In this document: piece by piece, positions 1 through 10,266 of the stretch | Numbering within the stretch: position 1 is the first letter of the stretch | Layout: every line of letters starts with the position of its first letter | Assembly (NCBI GenBank): GCA_012798435.1 | Contig: JAAZNF010000094.1 | Span: forward strand, 1 to 51,668 | DNA: 51,668 nt | Direction of reading: 5' to 3' | Source of the DNA: Myxococcales bacterium | GTDB lineage: Bacteria > Myxococcota > B64-G9 | The notes under the pieces: generated by a model | What the model was told of the DNA's origin: nothing | The model's database searches: none | Seen by the model: only the letters and a program-made list of their open reading frames with translations | Made by a program: the position numbers and the translations under genes

Positions 1-51
1 CAGGGCGGGAGGAAGCCGGGATCCCCGCTCAAACGAGGAGGTGCGAGGTGA
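1..51 (+). CDS. Possible 3' end of an upstream gene (partial)
   Basis: The frame beginning at base 1 stays open for 16 codons and stops with TGA at 49-51. That stop overlaps the GTG start of the next gene as GTGA, an arrangement typical of translationally coupled genes. Only a short Gly/Arg/Pro-rich tail is visible and no family can be assigned. It may equally be non-coding leader sequence. Confidence 0.25.
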   Translation, partial: QGGRKPGSPLKRGGAR

Positions 52-455
52 TCGAGATGCAACCCGATGGCGGCCTGGCGCGTCTGCCGGTGCTCCTGGT
101 GGTGGACGACGAAAAGCTCCTCCACCGCGGTTACGCGCGCTATTTCCGCGGCCGGGTGGAGGTGCACGCGGCGCACGACTTCGAGACGGCGCTCGCGCAC
201 GAGTCGTTCTCGCCCGCCGACGCCATCCTGCTCGAGGTCTCGGTGCCAGGGCCCGACGGCAAGAGCTTCGCGGCCTGGCTGGAGAATCACCGCCGGGAGT
301 GGTTCTCGCGGCTCATCGTCACCACCGGCGGCCTGGAGATGGGGCTCGCCTTCCGTCTGGAGAACTTCCACGGTTGCCCGTTTCTCCCCAAGCCCATCGA
401 TCCCGATCTCCTGCTGAAGCGCGTGCTCGAGTTTGCGAAGGAACGATCGGCCTGA
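48..455 (+). CDS. Stand-alone receiver-domain protein with Glu at the acceptor position
   Basis: A 135-residue protein made almost only of a CheY-like receiver domain (residues about 13-130). The acidic pocket (VVDDE, 18-22), the switch Thr (IVTTGG) and the conserved Lys (LPKPI) are present. The phospho-acceptor Asp is replaced by Glu at residue 63 (LLEVSVPGPDG, codon GAG at 234-236), so normal aspartyl phosphorylation is not expected and the protein may sit in a constitutive, phosphomimetic state. The GTG start is supported by the Shine-Dalgarno GAGGAGG at 35-41 with 6-base spacing. It has no output domain and would act by binding a partner. It converges on the large minus-strand signalling operon with only 27 bp between stop codons. 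Confidence 0.85.
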   Translation: MIEMQPDGGLARLPVLLVVDDEKLLHRGYARYFRGRVEVHAAHDFETALAHESFSPADAILLEVSVPGPDGKSFAAWLENHRREWFSRLIVTTGGLEMGLAFRLENFHGCPFLPKPIDPDLLLKRVLEFAKERSA

Positions 456-486
456 GGCCGGCGGGGCTGCTGGCCGCACGCCTCAG
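452..486. terminator. Inverted repeat between convergent stop codons
   Basis: CTGAGGC (452-458) pairs perfectly with GCCTCAG (480-486), with further GGCC complementarity inside the loop. It spans the stop codons of the convergent genes ending at 455 and 483. There is no T-tract, so it is at best a bidirectional hairpin without the intrinsic-terminator signature. Confidence 0.35.
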
Positions 487-1526
487 CCGTCGGTAACCTC
501 GGCCGCCTGGATGGCGCCCCGCCGGTACTCTTCCAGAAAGACGTCAACCGCCGCCGGCAAGAACTGGGTGCCACGGCAACGGGCGAACTCGGACAGGATC
601 CACTCGGGCGCGCGCGCGGTGCGGTAGACCCGGTTGGCAGACATGGCCTCGTAGGCGTCCACCACGTGGATGATGTGGGCGGAGAGTACGATCTGATCCT
701 GCGCCAGGCCGCGCGGGTAGCCGGTGCCGTCGTAGTTCTCGTGGTGCTGGCCCACGATGGCGGAGATGTTCCAGGGGAAGGCGATGGGTTCGACGATGGA
801 CTCGCCGATAGTCGGGTGCTGCCGGATGACCTTGAACTCCTCGTCGGTGAGCCGGCCGGGCTTGAGCAGGATGCCGTCGGAGATGCCGATCTTGCCCACG
901 TCGTGCAAGAGCCCCCCGATGCGCAGCTCCTCGATCTGGTGCGGTCCGAGCCGCATGGCCCGGCCCACCACCTGGGCATAGGCGGAGACGTTTTCCGAGT
1001 GGCGCCGGGTGTAGTTGTCCCGCGCGTCCACCGCCCGGGCCAGGGAGAAGGCGGCCTTGCCGGCGTTCTCGCGGATGTCCTTCTGCATGTCCTTGCCGCC
1101 CGTGCCTGGCTGGGCCCGAAGCTCCTCGTGCAGGCGCAGGGCCTTCTGCACCAGCTCCCGCAAGGCCCGGCTGTCCCAGGGCTTGGTGACGAAGAAGTGC
1201 ACCAGCTGCCGGTTGATGACATCCTGCGCCACGCGCATGTCCTCGCAGGCGGTCATCATGATGCACGCGGTGGCGGGCCAGTTCTGCCGGATGAGCGAGA
1301 GCAGCTCGACCCCGGTCATCACCGGCATCATGTGGTCCGAGATGACCACCGCGGCCTGGAGCTCTTGCATCATCCCCATGGCCTCCATCGGGCCGTGCGC
1401 CAGGCTGAGTTCGATGCCGGGGATGCGCAGCACCCGCCGCAGGGCATCCAGGATGCCCGGATCGTCATCCACCGCCAGGACGCGGTAGGTCTTTGTCGTG
1501 GGATCTGTATGGGCGATGTCACTCAT
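483..1526 (-). CDS. Response regulator with HD-GYP c-di-GMP phosphodiesterase domain
   Basis: 347 residues. Residues 14-130 form an intact receiver domain: the VDDD pocket, acceptor Asp64 (VISDHMMP), Thr92 and Lys115 (VTKPW). Residues about 160-330 form an HD-GYP domain with the metal-binding LLHDVGKIG (His208-Asp209) and the diagnostic HHENYDGTGYP (261-271). The family hydrolyses c-di-GMP to pGpG/GMP in the cytoplasm, here presumably under phosphorylation control, as in RpfG. It is the last gene of the minus-strand operon: its ATG lies one base after the upstream TGA (TGATATG), with GAGG about 9 bases upstream. It is the likely output of the relay encoded upstream and opposes the diguanylate cyclase at 9045. 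Confidence 0.95.
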   Translation of the reverse strand: MSDIAHTDPTTKTYRVLAVDDDPGILDALRRVLRIPGIELSLAHGPMEAMGMMQELQAAVVISDHMMPVMTGVELLSLIRQNWPATACIMMTACEDMRVAQDVINRQLVHFFVTKPWDSRALRELVQKALRLHEELRAQPGTGGKDMQKDIRENAGKAAFSLARAVDARDNYTRRHSENVSAYAQVVGRAMRLGPHQIEELRIGGLLHDVGKIGISDGILLKPGRLTDEEFKVIRQHPTIGESIVEPIAFPWNISAIVGQHHENYDGTGYPRGLAQDQIVLSAHIIHVVDAYEAMSANRVYRTARAPEWILSEFARCRGTQFLPAAVDVFLEEYRRGAIQAAEVTDG

Positions 1527-1527
1527 A

Positions 1528-3719
1528 TCAGTCGACCTCGATTCCCCCGCTCGCTGGGCTGATGGGCAATTCCACCCAGAAGGTCGTCCCTTTCCCGACG
1601 ATGCTGTCGGCGCCGATGCGGCCGTTGTGCCGCTTGAGGATCTTGCGCACGATCTTGAGCCCGAGGCCGGTGCCCACGCCCCGCGGCTTGGTGGTGAAGA
1701 ACGGGTCGAAGATGTGGGCCTTCACCTCGGGAGTCATGCCCCGCCCGTTGTCCTCGACCTCGACCCGCACCAGGCCGCCGGCGGCAGAGGTGCGCAGCCG
1801 GATGCAGCCTTCATGTTCGATGGCCTGGACGGCGTTGGACAGCAGGTTGATGAACACCTGGCCGATCTGGGACGGGAAACAGGTCACCACCGGCAGCGGC
1901 TGATACTCGCGCCGGATCTCGGCCTTGTACTTGATCTGGTTCCACAGGATGTTCACCGCGCCGTCCATGATCTGGTTGAGGTCGGCGTTCTCCATCAGAT
2001 CGTTGTCTTCCCGGGCGAAGGAGCGCAGGTCGGAGACGATCTGCATGATGCGCCGGACGCCGTCCTGGGTCTCCTTCAAGCACTGCGGCAGATCCGAGCG
2101 GAGCAGCTCCAGGTTGATCTCGCCGAGCACCCGCTGGGCGGCCTCGATGTCGGGGGCGCCCTCGACGGGGGAGAGCCGCTCGACGACCGCGAGCAGATCG
2201 GTGAGGTAGTCCTGGAGGGAAGTCAGGTTGCTGCTCACGAACCCCAGGGGGTTGTTGATCTCGTGGGCCAGGCCCGAGGCCATCTCGCCCAGCGTCATGA
2301 GCTTGTCCCGCCGCAACATCTCGCGCTCCTGATCGGCGTGGCTCTCGCGGGCGCGCCGGTTCTCCAAGGCCCGGCCCACCTCCCCGGAGAGCAGCAGCCC
2401 CAGCTCCAGGTCGTCTCGCGAGAAGACCTCCTCGCTGGTGAAGCGCGTGAGGCACACCGCGCCGATGGCCTTCTCGCGTCCGCGCATGGGGAGCACCAGG
2501 CCTACCTGGGGTGTGCGGGCGCGGGTGAGGCCTCGAAGACGGGTGTCCTCGGGATCGGACCCCAGCACGACCTGAGGCTCGTTGTGGGCCACCACCCAGC
2601 CGGCGACCCGATCGCCCACCTCGATCTTCACCCAGCGCTGATCGGTCTCCAGGCCCAGGCTGGCGACCATCTCCAGCGTGCGGCCGTCGGCAGCAAGCAG
2701 CAGAAGGCTTCCAGCCTCGGCGCGGGTGTAGCGGACCAGGGTCTGGAGCAGAAGATCCAGCAGTAGCGGTGTCTCCAGGCCGCCGGCGATGGCGTGCTCC
2801 ACTTCCAGGAGCGCCGCCAGCTCCGGCTTCTGGACCGCGCTGGAGAGCGTCCGGCCCAGGTCCACGCCGCGGCGCAGCACCACCTCCAGCTCTGCCAGAT
2901 CGAGCGGCTTGAAGAAGAAACTGGAGGCGCCGGCCCGGAAGGCCTCGATGACCAGGTTGTGATCGTGCATGCCGGTGACGGCCACCACCGGCAGGTGGGC
3001 GTTCATCTCGCGGACCGCCTTGAGCAAGTGGATGCCGCTGAAGTCGGGCATCAGGATGTCGGCGATGACCACGTCCACGCGGTGCGAACGAAGCGCCTCC
3101 AGGCCCAGCTCGGCGCTGGCGGCGGTAATCGGGCAAAACCCCTTTCCCTGGAGCCACGCTTCCATGAGCCGGCAGAACTCCGCCTGGTCGTCCACCACCA
3201 GCACCACCGGCCGTCCATCATCTGCCGCGGCAGGGGCTATCGGCGGGGGCACCTCGGGCGCCGGCGGTTTGATCGAGGGGAAGGGGTACGGGGTGCGCTC
3301 GTTTTCCCACTGCTTGAGGAAGATGCCGGTGTGCCGCTTCCGCACGTGATCCATGAGCTCGCGCAACGACTCGGTACGCCAGGGTTTGCGGATCAGGACC
3401 TGGACCACCCCCTGCTGGAACGCCTGGTGCAGGTGCTCGTCCATGTGGCCGCCGGTGAGCAGGACGCGCGCCACTTCGGGGTACGACTCCTGGACCTGGC
3501 GCAGCAGGGCCAGGCCGTCCATCTGGGGCATGTAGTAGTCGGAGATGAGGCACTCGGGCTGCGACTCGGAGAGGGCTTCCAGCACCTTGGCGGCAGACGG
3601 GAAGGTCTGGATCTGGTAGCCCTCCCCTCGCAACACGCGCGCCAGCGCGCGCAGTACCAGCGGCTCGTCGTCCACCAGAAATACGTTGCGGACTTCGCGC
3701 TCTGTCTGGTTGGGCGTGT

Positions 3720-3723
<4 letters not shown>
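1528..3723 (-). CDS. Hybrid histidine kinase: REC-REC-GAF-HisKA-HATPase
   Basis: 731 residues with no transmembrane segment, so a cytoplasmic kinase. In order: receiver 1 (about 13-130, acceptor Asp62), a Pro-rich linker, receiver 2 (172-290, acceptor Asp222), a GAF sensor domain (about 305-455), a dimerisation/H-box region with GLAHEINNPLG (His487) and a complete HATPase with DNGRGM, FDPFFTTK and GTGLGLKIV. Both receivers keep Asp, Thr and Lys, so it can both receive phosphate and autophosphorylate. Receivers at the N-terminus suggest that upstream kinases gate this one. Its ATG overlaps the stop of the NtrC-type gene by 4 bases (3720-3723), implying translational coupling. Confidence 0.94.
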
Positions 3724-5158
<1,435 letters not shown>

Positions 5159-5162
<4 letters not shown>

Positions 5163-6376
5163 GACCGCACCTCGCTCCGTGCGCCGTTTTGCGGCAGCAG
5201 CAGGCGGAAGGCCGTCCCCTGGCCGAATTGGCTACGGACCCGGATGTCGCCACCGTGCTCGCGGGCGATGCCGTAGCAGATAGACAACCCCAGGCCGGTG
5301 CCCTCGCCGGCGGGCTTGGTGGTGAAGAAGGGTTCGAAGATGTGCGACAGCACCTCGTTTGGGATACCGGAGCCGCGATCCTCCACCTCCAGGAAGGTGC
5401 TCTCCCCGTCGGTTCCGGTGCGTAAATACACCGGTCGGTCCGGCGGGCTGGCCTGAAAGGCGTTCTGGAGCAGGTTCAGCACCACTTGCTGCAGCAGGCT
5501 GTCCTGGCCCAAGACGGGCGGCAGCACGGCCGCGAACTCCTTCTCCACCGGCCGCTCGCGGTAGCGAACATCGAGGCGCAGCAAGGCCAGCGCGGCCTCG
5601 GCCGTCCGGTTGAGATCCACCGGCTGGTGATCTTGCGGCCTGGCCCTGCGGGAGAAGGAGAGCAAGTGATCGACGATGGTCTTGCAGCGCAGGGCGCATT
5701 CTCGGATGGTCTGCAGCCCCTCCTGAATGTCCGGGCCGCTACCGGCGAGATCCCGCTGGAGGACCTGGGCGAAGGCCAGGATTCCGCCCAGGGGGTTATT
5801 GATCTCGTGGGCCACGCCACCCGCCATGCGACCCAGGGCGGCCATCTTCTCGGACTGGAGGAGGGCTTCGGTGCGGCGACGAACCTGCTCTTCCAGCTCC
5901 GCGTTCAGCCGGGTGAGCTGGGTGTTGCGCGCGCACAACTCCCGCTCGTACTCCAGGTTGGCGCAAGCCAGCCGGTACTGCTCCACGCATTCGCGCACCG
6001 TGGCCAGCAACTGTTGCGGGTGCCAGGGCTTGTTGAGAAAACGGTAGATCTCTCCCTGGTTGACGGCTCGTTCGATGGCGCCGGCGTCGGCGTGCCCGGT
6101 CAGCATCACCCGGCGGGTGATGGGCCAACGGCGACGGATCTCGGCCAGCAGCTCCACTCCGTCCATGCCAGGCATGAGGTAGTCGGAGATCACCACCCAG
6201 GACGGCTGGCGCGCCATGTGCTCCAGCGCCTGGTCGCCACCGCCGGCCGTTTCCACGGACCAGGGGCCGTTGCGCAGGACCCGCTCCAGGGCGCTGAGCA
6301 CGTGCGGCTCGTCGTCGACCAGTAAAATCCGCGCCGGCTCCACGGCCGGGTTCGGCCCATGGCGTACGGTGTTCAC
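5159..6376 (-). CDS. Receiver-histidine kinase (REC-HisKA-HATPase)
   Basis: 405 residues, cytoplasmic. The receiver domain (about 16-130) has acceptor Asp65 (VISDYLMPG), LTGHAD and Lys117 (FLNKPW). A coiled coil (about 135-175) leads into the H-box GGVAHEINNPLGG (His190). The HATPase is complete: NLLQNAFQA, EDRGSGIP, FEPFFTTK and GTGLGLS. The H-box/HATPase pair resembles NtrB-type kinases, and the gene lies directly upstream of the NtrC-type regulator, so it is the most likely cognate kinase. It starts with GTG overlapping the previous stop (GTGA, 6373-6376) and its own stop overlaps the next ATG. Activity is probably gated by phosphorylation of its own receiver. Confidence 0.94.
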
Positions 6377-8271
6377 GTGCGGCTCCCCCCGGCCGTCGGG
6401 CGGGCCTCGTCCCCCGCCACCAGACGCAGCTCGATCCCCAATGAACCTTTCGCGTCTCGCGAGGCGGTGAGCGCGGCCCCCATGGATCGGGCCAGGCCCT
6501 GCGCCGCGCTGAGGCCCAGGGCCCCGGGGAAAGGCCCACCGCGAGGCGCAAAGAACGGGTCGAAGACGCGGGGGAGATCCTCATCGGAGATCTTGCAGGC
6601 GGGATCGAGGAAATCCAAACACACGCTCCCGGCATGAGCCCCGGCCTTGATCGAGACCGGCTGCGCGCCTTCGCTGGCGGCGAAGAACCCCAGCAGGTTG
6701 AGCAAGATCTGGCGCAACCGGGCCACCGGCGCCCGGGCCGGGACCTTGTGGCTGAAGTCTGTCGCGAACTCGCGCCGCCGGGTGCCGCGGGTGAGGTCGA
6801 GGAGCCGGCTCATCTCCTCCTCCAGATCCACGACGCTGGGTTGATCGCTGCTTTTGCCGTCTTCGGCGAAGTAACGCAGTTGCTCCACAATGGCGGCAAT
6901 GCGAGTGATGCCGTGCCCCATCTCGTCCAGCAGCGGATCCAGGTCGTCGCAGGCCTCGCGCAGGTGTTCCTCCTGGACGATCCGGCCCATCTCCTCGAAC
7001 AACCGGTTCAAGACGTCCGGGGAGGCCTTGGCGATCCGGTTGGCGGCGTGCATGGCGACCCCGGCCAGCCGCCGCAGGGAGCGGACGTACTGCTCCAGCA
7101 CGGACAGGTTGGATTTCACGAAGCCCAACGGGTTGTTCACCTCGTGGGCGACGCCCGCGGCCAGCATGCCCAGCGCGGCCATCTTCTCCTGCTCCAGCAT
7201 CATGCCCTGGGCCTGCTGGATGGCGTTGCGAGACTTCTCGAGCTCGTGCACCACCACGCGCCGCGCCTGGTCCATCTCCCGCAGGGCCTGGGTGCGCTCT
7301 TCCACCGTGCGCTCCAACCGGCGTGACCAGTCGAGGAGTTCGGAGCGCGAACGCTGCAAGTCGCGCAGCGCGAAGAAGTTGTGCACCACCGCCGCGGCCG
7401 CGGTGGACACCTCCAGGATCCGCTCCTCGTCACGCTCGTCGAAGCGGTCGGCATCGAGGCGGTTGATGATCTCCAGCACCCCGATCACCTGGTTTTGCAC
7501 AACGATCGGCGCGCACAGGATGTTTCGGGTGCCGGCGCCGGTGAGCTGATCGATGGTGGGATCGAACCGGGGGTCGGCGGCGGGGGCGTTCACCCGCACC
7601 GGCTGGTTGTGCTCCAGACACCACCAGGCCAGGCCCTGGCCGCGCGCCAGCCGTCGCCCGGCGAGCTTTTCGGCGACCGGCCCGACGCTGGCCTGGAATA
7701 CGAGCTCGTCGCTGCGGACGTCGTGGAGCAGCAAGGAGCCCGCCTCGCTGCGCATGTAGCGGCAAGCCATGCCCAGCGCCTCGCGCAGGCGTTCGTCCAT
7801 CGAACGGCTGGAGGTCATGAGCATGAGGAGCTGCTGCAGCGTGGCCAAGTCGCCGAGACGGTGCTGGAGAGAGAGCGACAACCCCTGGGTGCGCTTCTCC
7901 AGATCGAGACGGCGCATCACCCGCTCCACGCTCATGTGGAGCATCTCTTCTGAAAAGGGCTTGGGGAGATAGTCGCCCGCGCCCTCTCGCAGGGTGCGCA
8001 AGGCGGAGTCGAGGCTGAAGTCGGACGTGGTGACGATCACTCGATGGGACTGTCCGGTGCGCACCAGGTCGGAAAGCACCTCGTACCCGCTGATGTCGGG
8101 GAGCACCAGGTCCAAAAGGACCACGTCCGGACGCTTCTCGTGAAAGGCCAACAGGCCCTTGCGGCCGGTCTCCGCCTCGATGACCTCGTGGCCGCGCGAG
8201 GAGAGGACGTCGTGGCTCATCTTGCGAAAGAGCGCGTCGTCGTCGATGACCAGGCACCGGGCCATGGGCAC
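6373..8271 (-). CDS. Receiver-GAF-histidine kinase homologue with a degenerate ATPase domain
   Basis: 632 residues. Receiver (1-120, acceptor Asp54, Lys104), GAF domain (about 140-300), coiled coil (about 305-365), then an intact H-box AAGVAHEVNNPLG (His376). The HATPase region is eroded: the N-box reads NLLGFFAAS (second Asn replaced by Phe529), the DxGxG G1 box reads LDPACKI with both Gly lost, and the G2 box reads PGALGLS. Only the F-box FDPFF remains recognisable. It may not bind ATP yet could still be phosphorylated on His376 or act as a scaffold or sensor. Start is GTG at 8271 or ATG two codons later at 8265; spacing to the GGGGG stretch does not decide. The gene upstream ends 10 bp away. 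Confidence 0.9.
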   Translation of the reverse strand: MPMARCLVIDDDALFRKMSHDVLSSRGHEVIEAETGRKGLLAFHEKRPDVVLLDLVLPDISGYEVLSDLVRTGQSHRVIVTTSDFSLDSALRTLREGAGDYLPKPFSEEMLHMSVERVMRRLDLEKRTQGLSLSLQHRLGDLATLQQLLMLMTSSRSMDERLREALGMACRYMRSEAGSLLLHDVRSDELVFQASVGPVAEKLAGRRLARGQGLAWWCLEHNQPVRVNAPAADPRFDPTIDQLTGAGTRNILCAPIVVQNQVIGVLEIINRLDADRFDERDEERILEVSTAAAAVVHNFFALRDLQRSRSELLDWSRRLERTVEERTQALREMDQARRVVVHELEKSRNAIQQAQGMMLEQEKMAALGMLAAGVAHEVNNPLGFVKSNLSVLEQYVRSLRRLAGVAMHAANRIAKASPDVLNRLFEEMGRIVQEEHLREACDDLDPLLDEMGHGITRIAAIVEQLRYFAEDGKSSDQPSVVDLEEEMSRLLDLTRGTRRREFATDFSHKVPARAPVARLRQILLNLLGFFAASEGAQPVSIKAGAHAGSVCLDFLDPACKISDEDLPRVFDPFFAPRGGPFPGALGLSAAQGLARSMGAALTASRDAKGSLGIELRLVAGDEARPTAGGSRT

Positions 8272-8281
8272 CCCCAGGATC

Positions 8282-8809
8282 CTAGAGATCCTCTTCGTCC
8301 AATACGATGGCGCCGCTCTCGTCGCGTTTCACGTCCAGGATGCCGGGGTGCTCGGACTCCAGCCGCTGGATGAAGTTCTGCTGCTTTTTCACTGTCTCCA
8401 GCAGGATCTGGTTCTCGCGTCGAAGGTCGATGAAGTCGAAGATGTTCTTCAAGGTGATTTTGAGATCGAGATCATCCCAGGGCTTGGTCAGGAACTTGAA
8501 GACCTCCCCCTCGTTGATGGCCTGGATGGCGAGCTGGAGGTCGGCGTGCCCGGTGAGGATGACCCGCAGCACCGACGGGTAGAGGCCCTTGACCATCTTC
8601 AGGAAGGACAGCCCGTCCATGGCCGGCATCAGGTGGTCGGAGACGATGAGGTCGATGTCCTCCTCCTTGAGGATTTCCAACGCCTCTTCCGGCCCCTGGG
8701 CGAAGAAAAAAGAGTAGGGTTCCTTGCGCAGCGACCTTCTCAGCGCGTTCAGCACGTTGGCCTCGTCGTCGACGAAGAGCACCTTGAACTTTTTTTCTTT
8801 TTGTTCCAT
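8282..8809 (-). CDS. Response regulator, receiver plus C-terminal helical tail; first gene of the operon
   Basis: 175 residues from the ATG at 8809, chosen because GGAGGG (8813-8818) precedes it and the receiver begins at once (KVLFVDDEA). A start 24 codons further upstream is open but lacks a ribosome site and would add an unconserved leader. The receiver is intact: DD pocket, acceptor Asp in IVSDHLMPAMDG, LTGHAD, FLTKPW. A helical tail follows (about 120-165). There is no DNA-binding or enzymatic domain, so it is probably a phosphate carrier or a partner-binding regulator within the relay. It is the promoter-proximal gene of the six-gene operon running down to 483. Confidence 0.88.
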   Translation of the reverse strand: MEQKEKKFKVLFVDDEANVLNALRRSLRKEPYSFFFAQGPEEALEILKEEDIDLIVSDHLMPAMDGLSFLKMVKGLYPSVLRVILTGHADLQLAIQAINEGEVFKFLTKPWDDLDLKITLKNIFDFIDLRRENQILLETVKKQQNFIQRLESEHPGILDVKRDESGAIVLDEEDL

Positions 8810-9044
8810 CAGCCCTCCGTGGTTTTTACAGGCAGCGAGATTGTAAGCTAATTCTATACCAAAACGGCCCTCCGCAAGCATGATTTTTTGTGCATGTTTT
8901 TCAATATGTTAGATTATAAAATGCTTTTCGTTAATGTTCGATGAACCCGAGGCGGGTGTTTTTTTACCCCAATATTGCGGCGTATATGACCTTACCCGCT
9001 GAGTAAAAAATGACCACGGGGCAAAGAATACCCACCACCGGGAG
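8810..9044. other. AT-rich intergenic region upstream of the signalling operon
   Basis: 235 bp, clearly richer in A/T than the flanking genes, between the 3' end of the diguanylate cyclase gene and the start of the operon first gene, both on the minus strand. It should hold the operon promoter. On the minus strand there is a small GGGGT/ACCCC-type inverted repeat around 8955-8972 but no convincing terminator with a T-tract. Confidence 0.6.
8845..8861 (-). promoter_or_regulatory. Weak sigma-54-like element upstream of the signalling operon
   Basis: On the minus strand TTGGTATAGAATTAGCTT has the invariant GG (8860-8859) and GC (8848-8847) separated by 10 bases, the sigma-54 -24/-12 geometry. 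The other positions match only partly (TGGTAT for TGGCAC, TAGC for TTGC). It would initiate about 25 bases before the ATG at 8809. The operon itself encodes a sigma-54 activator, so autoregulation is conceivable. Confidence 0.25.
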
Positions 9045-10130
9045 CTATCTATGTCTTACCGAACCATGTTGGGATGACGGGACGATGGTCCTGTCGGCAA
9101 TCTCGATCCCGTCCCGGCTGGACTCCTTGACCCGGTACATGGCCTCGTCGGCAAGGCGCAGGATGTCGTCGGGGTTCTGCGCGTCGTCGGGGAAATTCGC
9201 CAGGCCGAACGAGGCCGTCACCCGGATCTCGAGGTTCCGGTCGCGCAAGAACACCGCCTCGTTCAGCGCCAGCCGGAGCCGGCGGGTGACGTGCAGCGCC
9301 TGCTCCTTGTTCGTCTGCGGCAGGATGATGACGAACTCGTCGCCGCCGTAGCGGGTGGGGATGTCCACCGTGCGTAGGTTGGCCTTGAGCAGGTCCCCCA
9401 CCTCCTTGAGCAGGCGCGAGCCGCACAGGTGGCCATGCTGGTCGTTCACCAGCTTGAACCGGTCCAGGTCGAAGAACACCACCCCGAAGGTGAGCTGGTA
9501 ACGCTTGCTGCGCTCGAACTCCTGGTGCAGCGCCTCGTGCAAGAAGCGCGAGTTGTACAGGTTGGTCACGTCGTCCTTGACGGTGAGCTCCTGCACCCGC
9601 TGGAAGTTGCGGGCGTTCTCGATGGCGATGGCTGCGAAGTCGGCGAGCGAGTTGAGCAGGCGCAGATCCGACTCGGAGAACGAGTCCGGCCGGTTGTTGA
9701 CCAGCTCGATCACCCCCAGCACCCGGTTTCGGAAGGAGAGCGGCACCGCCAAGAGCGCCTGGGTGTTGAAGTTGGTGACCTGGTCCACGCTGCTGCAGAA
9801 GCGCGGATCGGTCTGGGCGTTCCGCACCAGAAGCGGTTTGCCGTCGCGGGCCACGCAGCCGGCCACGCCCTGGCCGACCTTGAGCCGGATGTCCTTCAGC
9901 TTGTCGGCACCCTCGCCCACCGCGATCTCGAAGGCGAGCTCCTTCTGGTCCTCGTCGAGCAGCAGCAGCGACCAGTTGTTGGGGCGCAGCAGCTCCGAGA
10001 TCTTCTGCATGATGATGCCCAGCACCTCGCGCACGTCGAGCGTCGAGGTCAGGGTCTTGCCGATCTCGTTGAAGACCCGCAGCTCCTCGACCGTGCGGGC
10101 CATCTCGCGCAGGAGTTCTTCGCGGTCCAT
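9045..10130 (-). CDS. GAF-GGDEF diguanylate cyclase
   Basis: 361 residues, no membrane segment. A GAF domain (about 20-175) is followed by a GGDEF domain (about 183-345) with the catalytic RYGGDEF (262-266) intact and an allosteric product-binding I-site RTVD exactly five residues before it (253-256). The family condenses two GTP to c-di-GMP, and the I-site predicts feedback inhibition by the product. The GAF domain presumably senses a small ligand. The gene is separated from the downstream operon by 235 bp and has its own promoter candidate at 10155-10183. Upstream of the ATG there is only GGGGAT as a ribosome site. Confidence 0.95.
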   Translation of the reverse strand: MDREELLREMARTVEELRVFNEIGKTLTSTLDVREVLGIIMQKISELLRPNNWSLLLLDEDQKELAFEIAVGEGADKLKDIRLKVGQGVAGCVARDGKPLLVRNAQTDPRFCSSVDQVTNFNTQALLAVPLSFRNRVLGVIELVNNRPDSFSESDLRLLNSLADFAAIAIENARNFQRVQELTVKDDVTNLYNSRFLHEALHQEFERSKRYQLTFGVVFFDLDRFKLVNDQHGHLCGSRLLKEVGDLLKANLRTVDIPTRYGGDEFVIILPQTNKEQALHVTRRLRLALNEAVFLRDRNLEIRVTASFGLANFPDDAQNPDDILRLADEAMYRVKESSRDGIEIADRTIVPSSQHGSVRHR

Positions 10131-10154
10131 GGCGTATCCCCAGGAAACAGCATC

Positions 10155-10183
10155 ATGGTACGGGCCCGTTTGGACGGAGTCAA
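10155..10183 (-). promoter_or_regulatory. Candidate sigma-70 promoter for the diguanylate cyclase gene
   Basis: Minus strand: -35 TTGACT (10183-10178), 17-base spacer, -10 TACCAT (10160-10155). Transcription would start near 10148, about 18 bases before the ATG at 10130. Confidence 0.4.
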
Positions 10184-10207
10184 ATTCGGCGCGCCGGGAC
10201 GGGGGGC

Positions 10208-10237
10208 TTTACAGCGCGAAGCGCCTCAAGCGATAAT
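10208..10237 (+). promoter_or_regulatory. Candidate sigma-70 promoter for the Cys-rich surface protein
   Basis: -35 TTTACA (10208-10213), 18-base spacer, -10 GATAAT (10232-10237). This predicts a start near 10244 and a short leader carrying AAGGAG at 10254-10259. Confidence 0.45.
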
Positions 10238-10266
10238 TGCGCGTCCTTCGTTCAAGGAGTGCGCCG

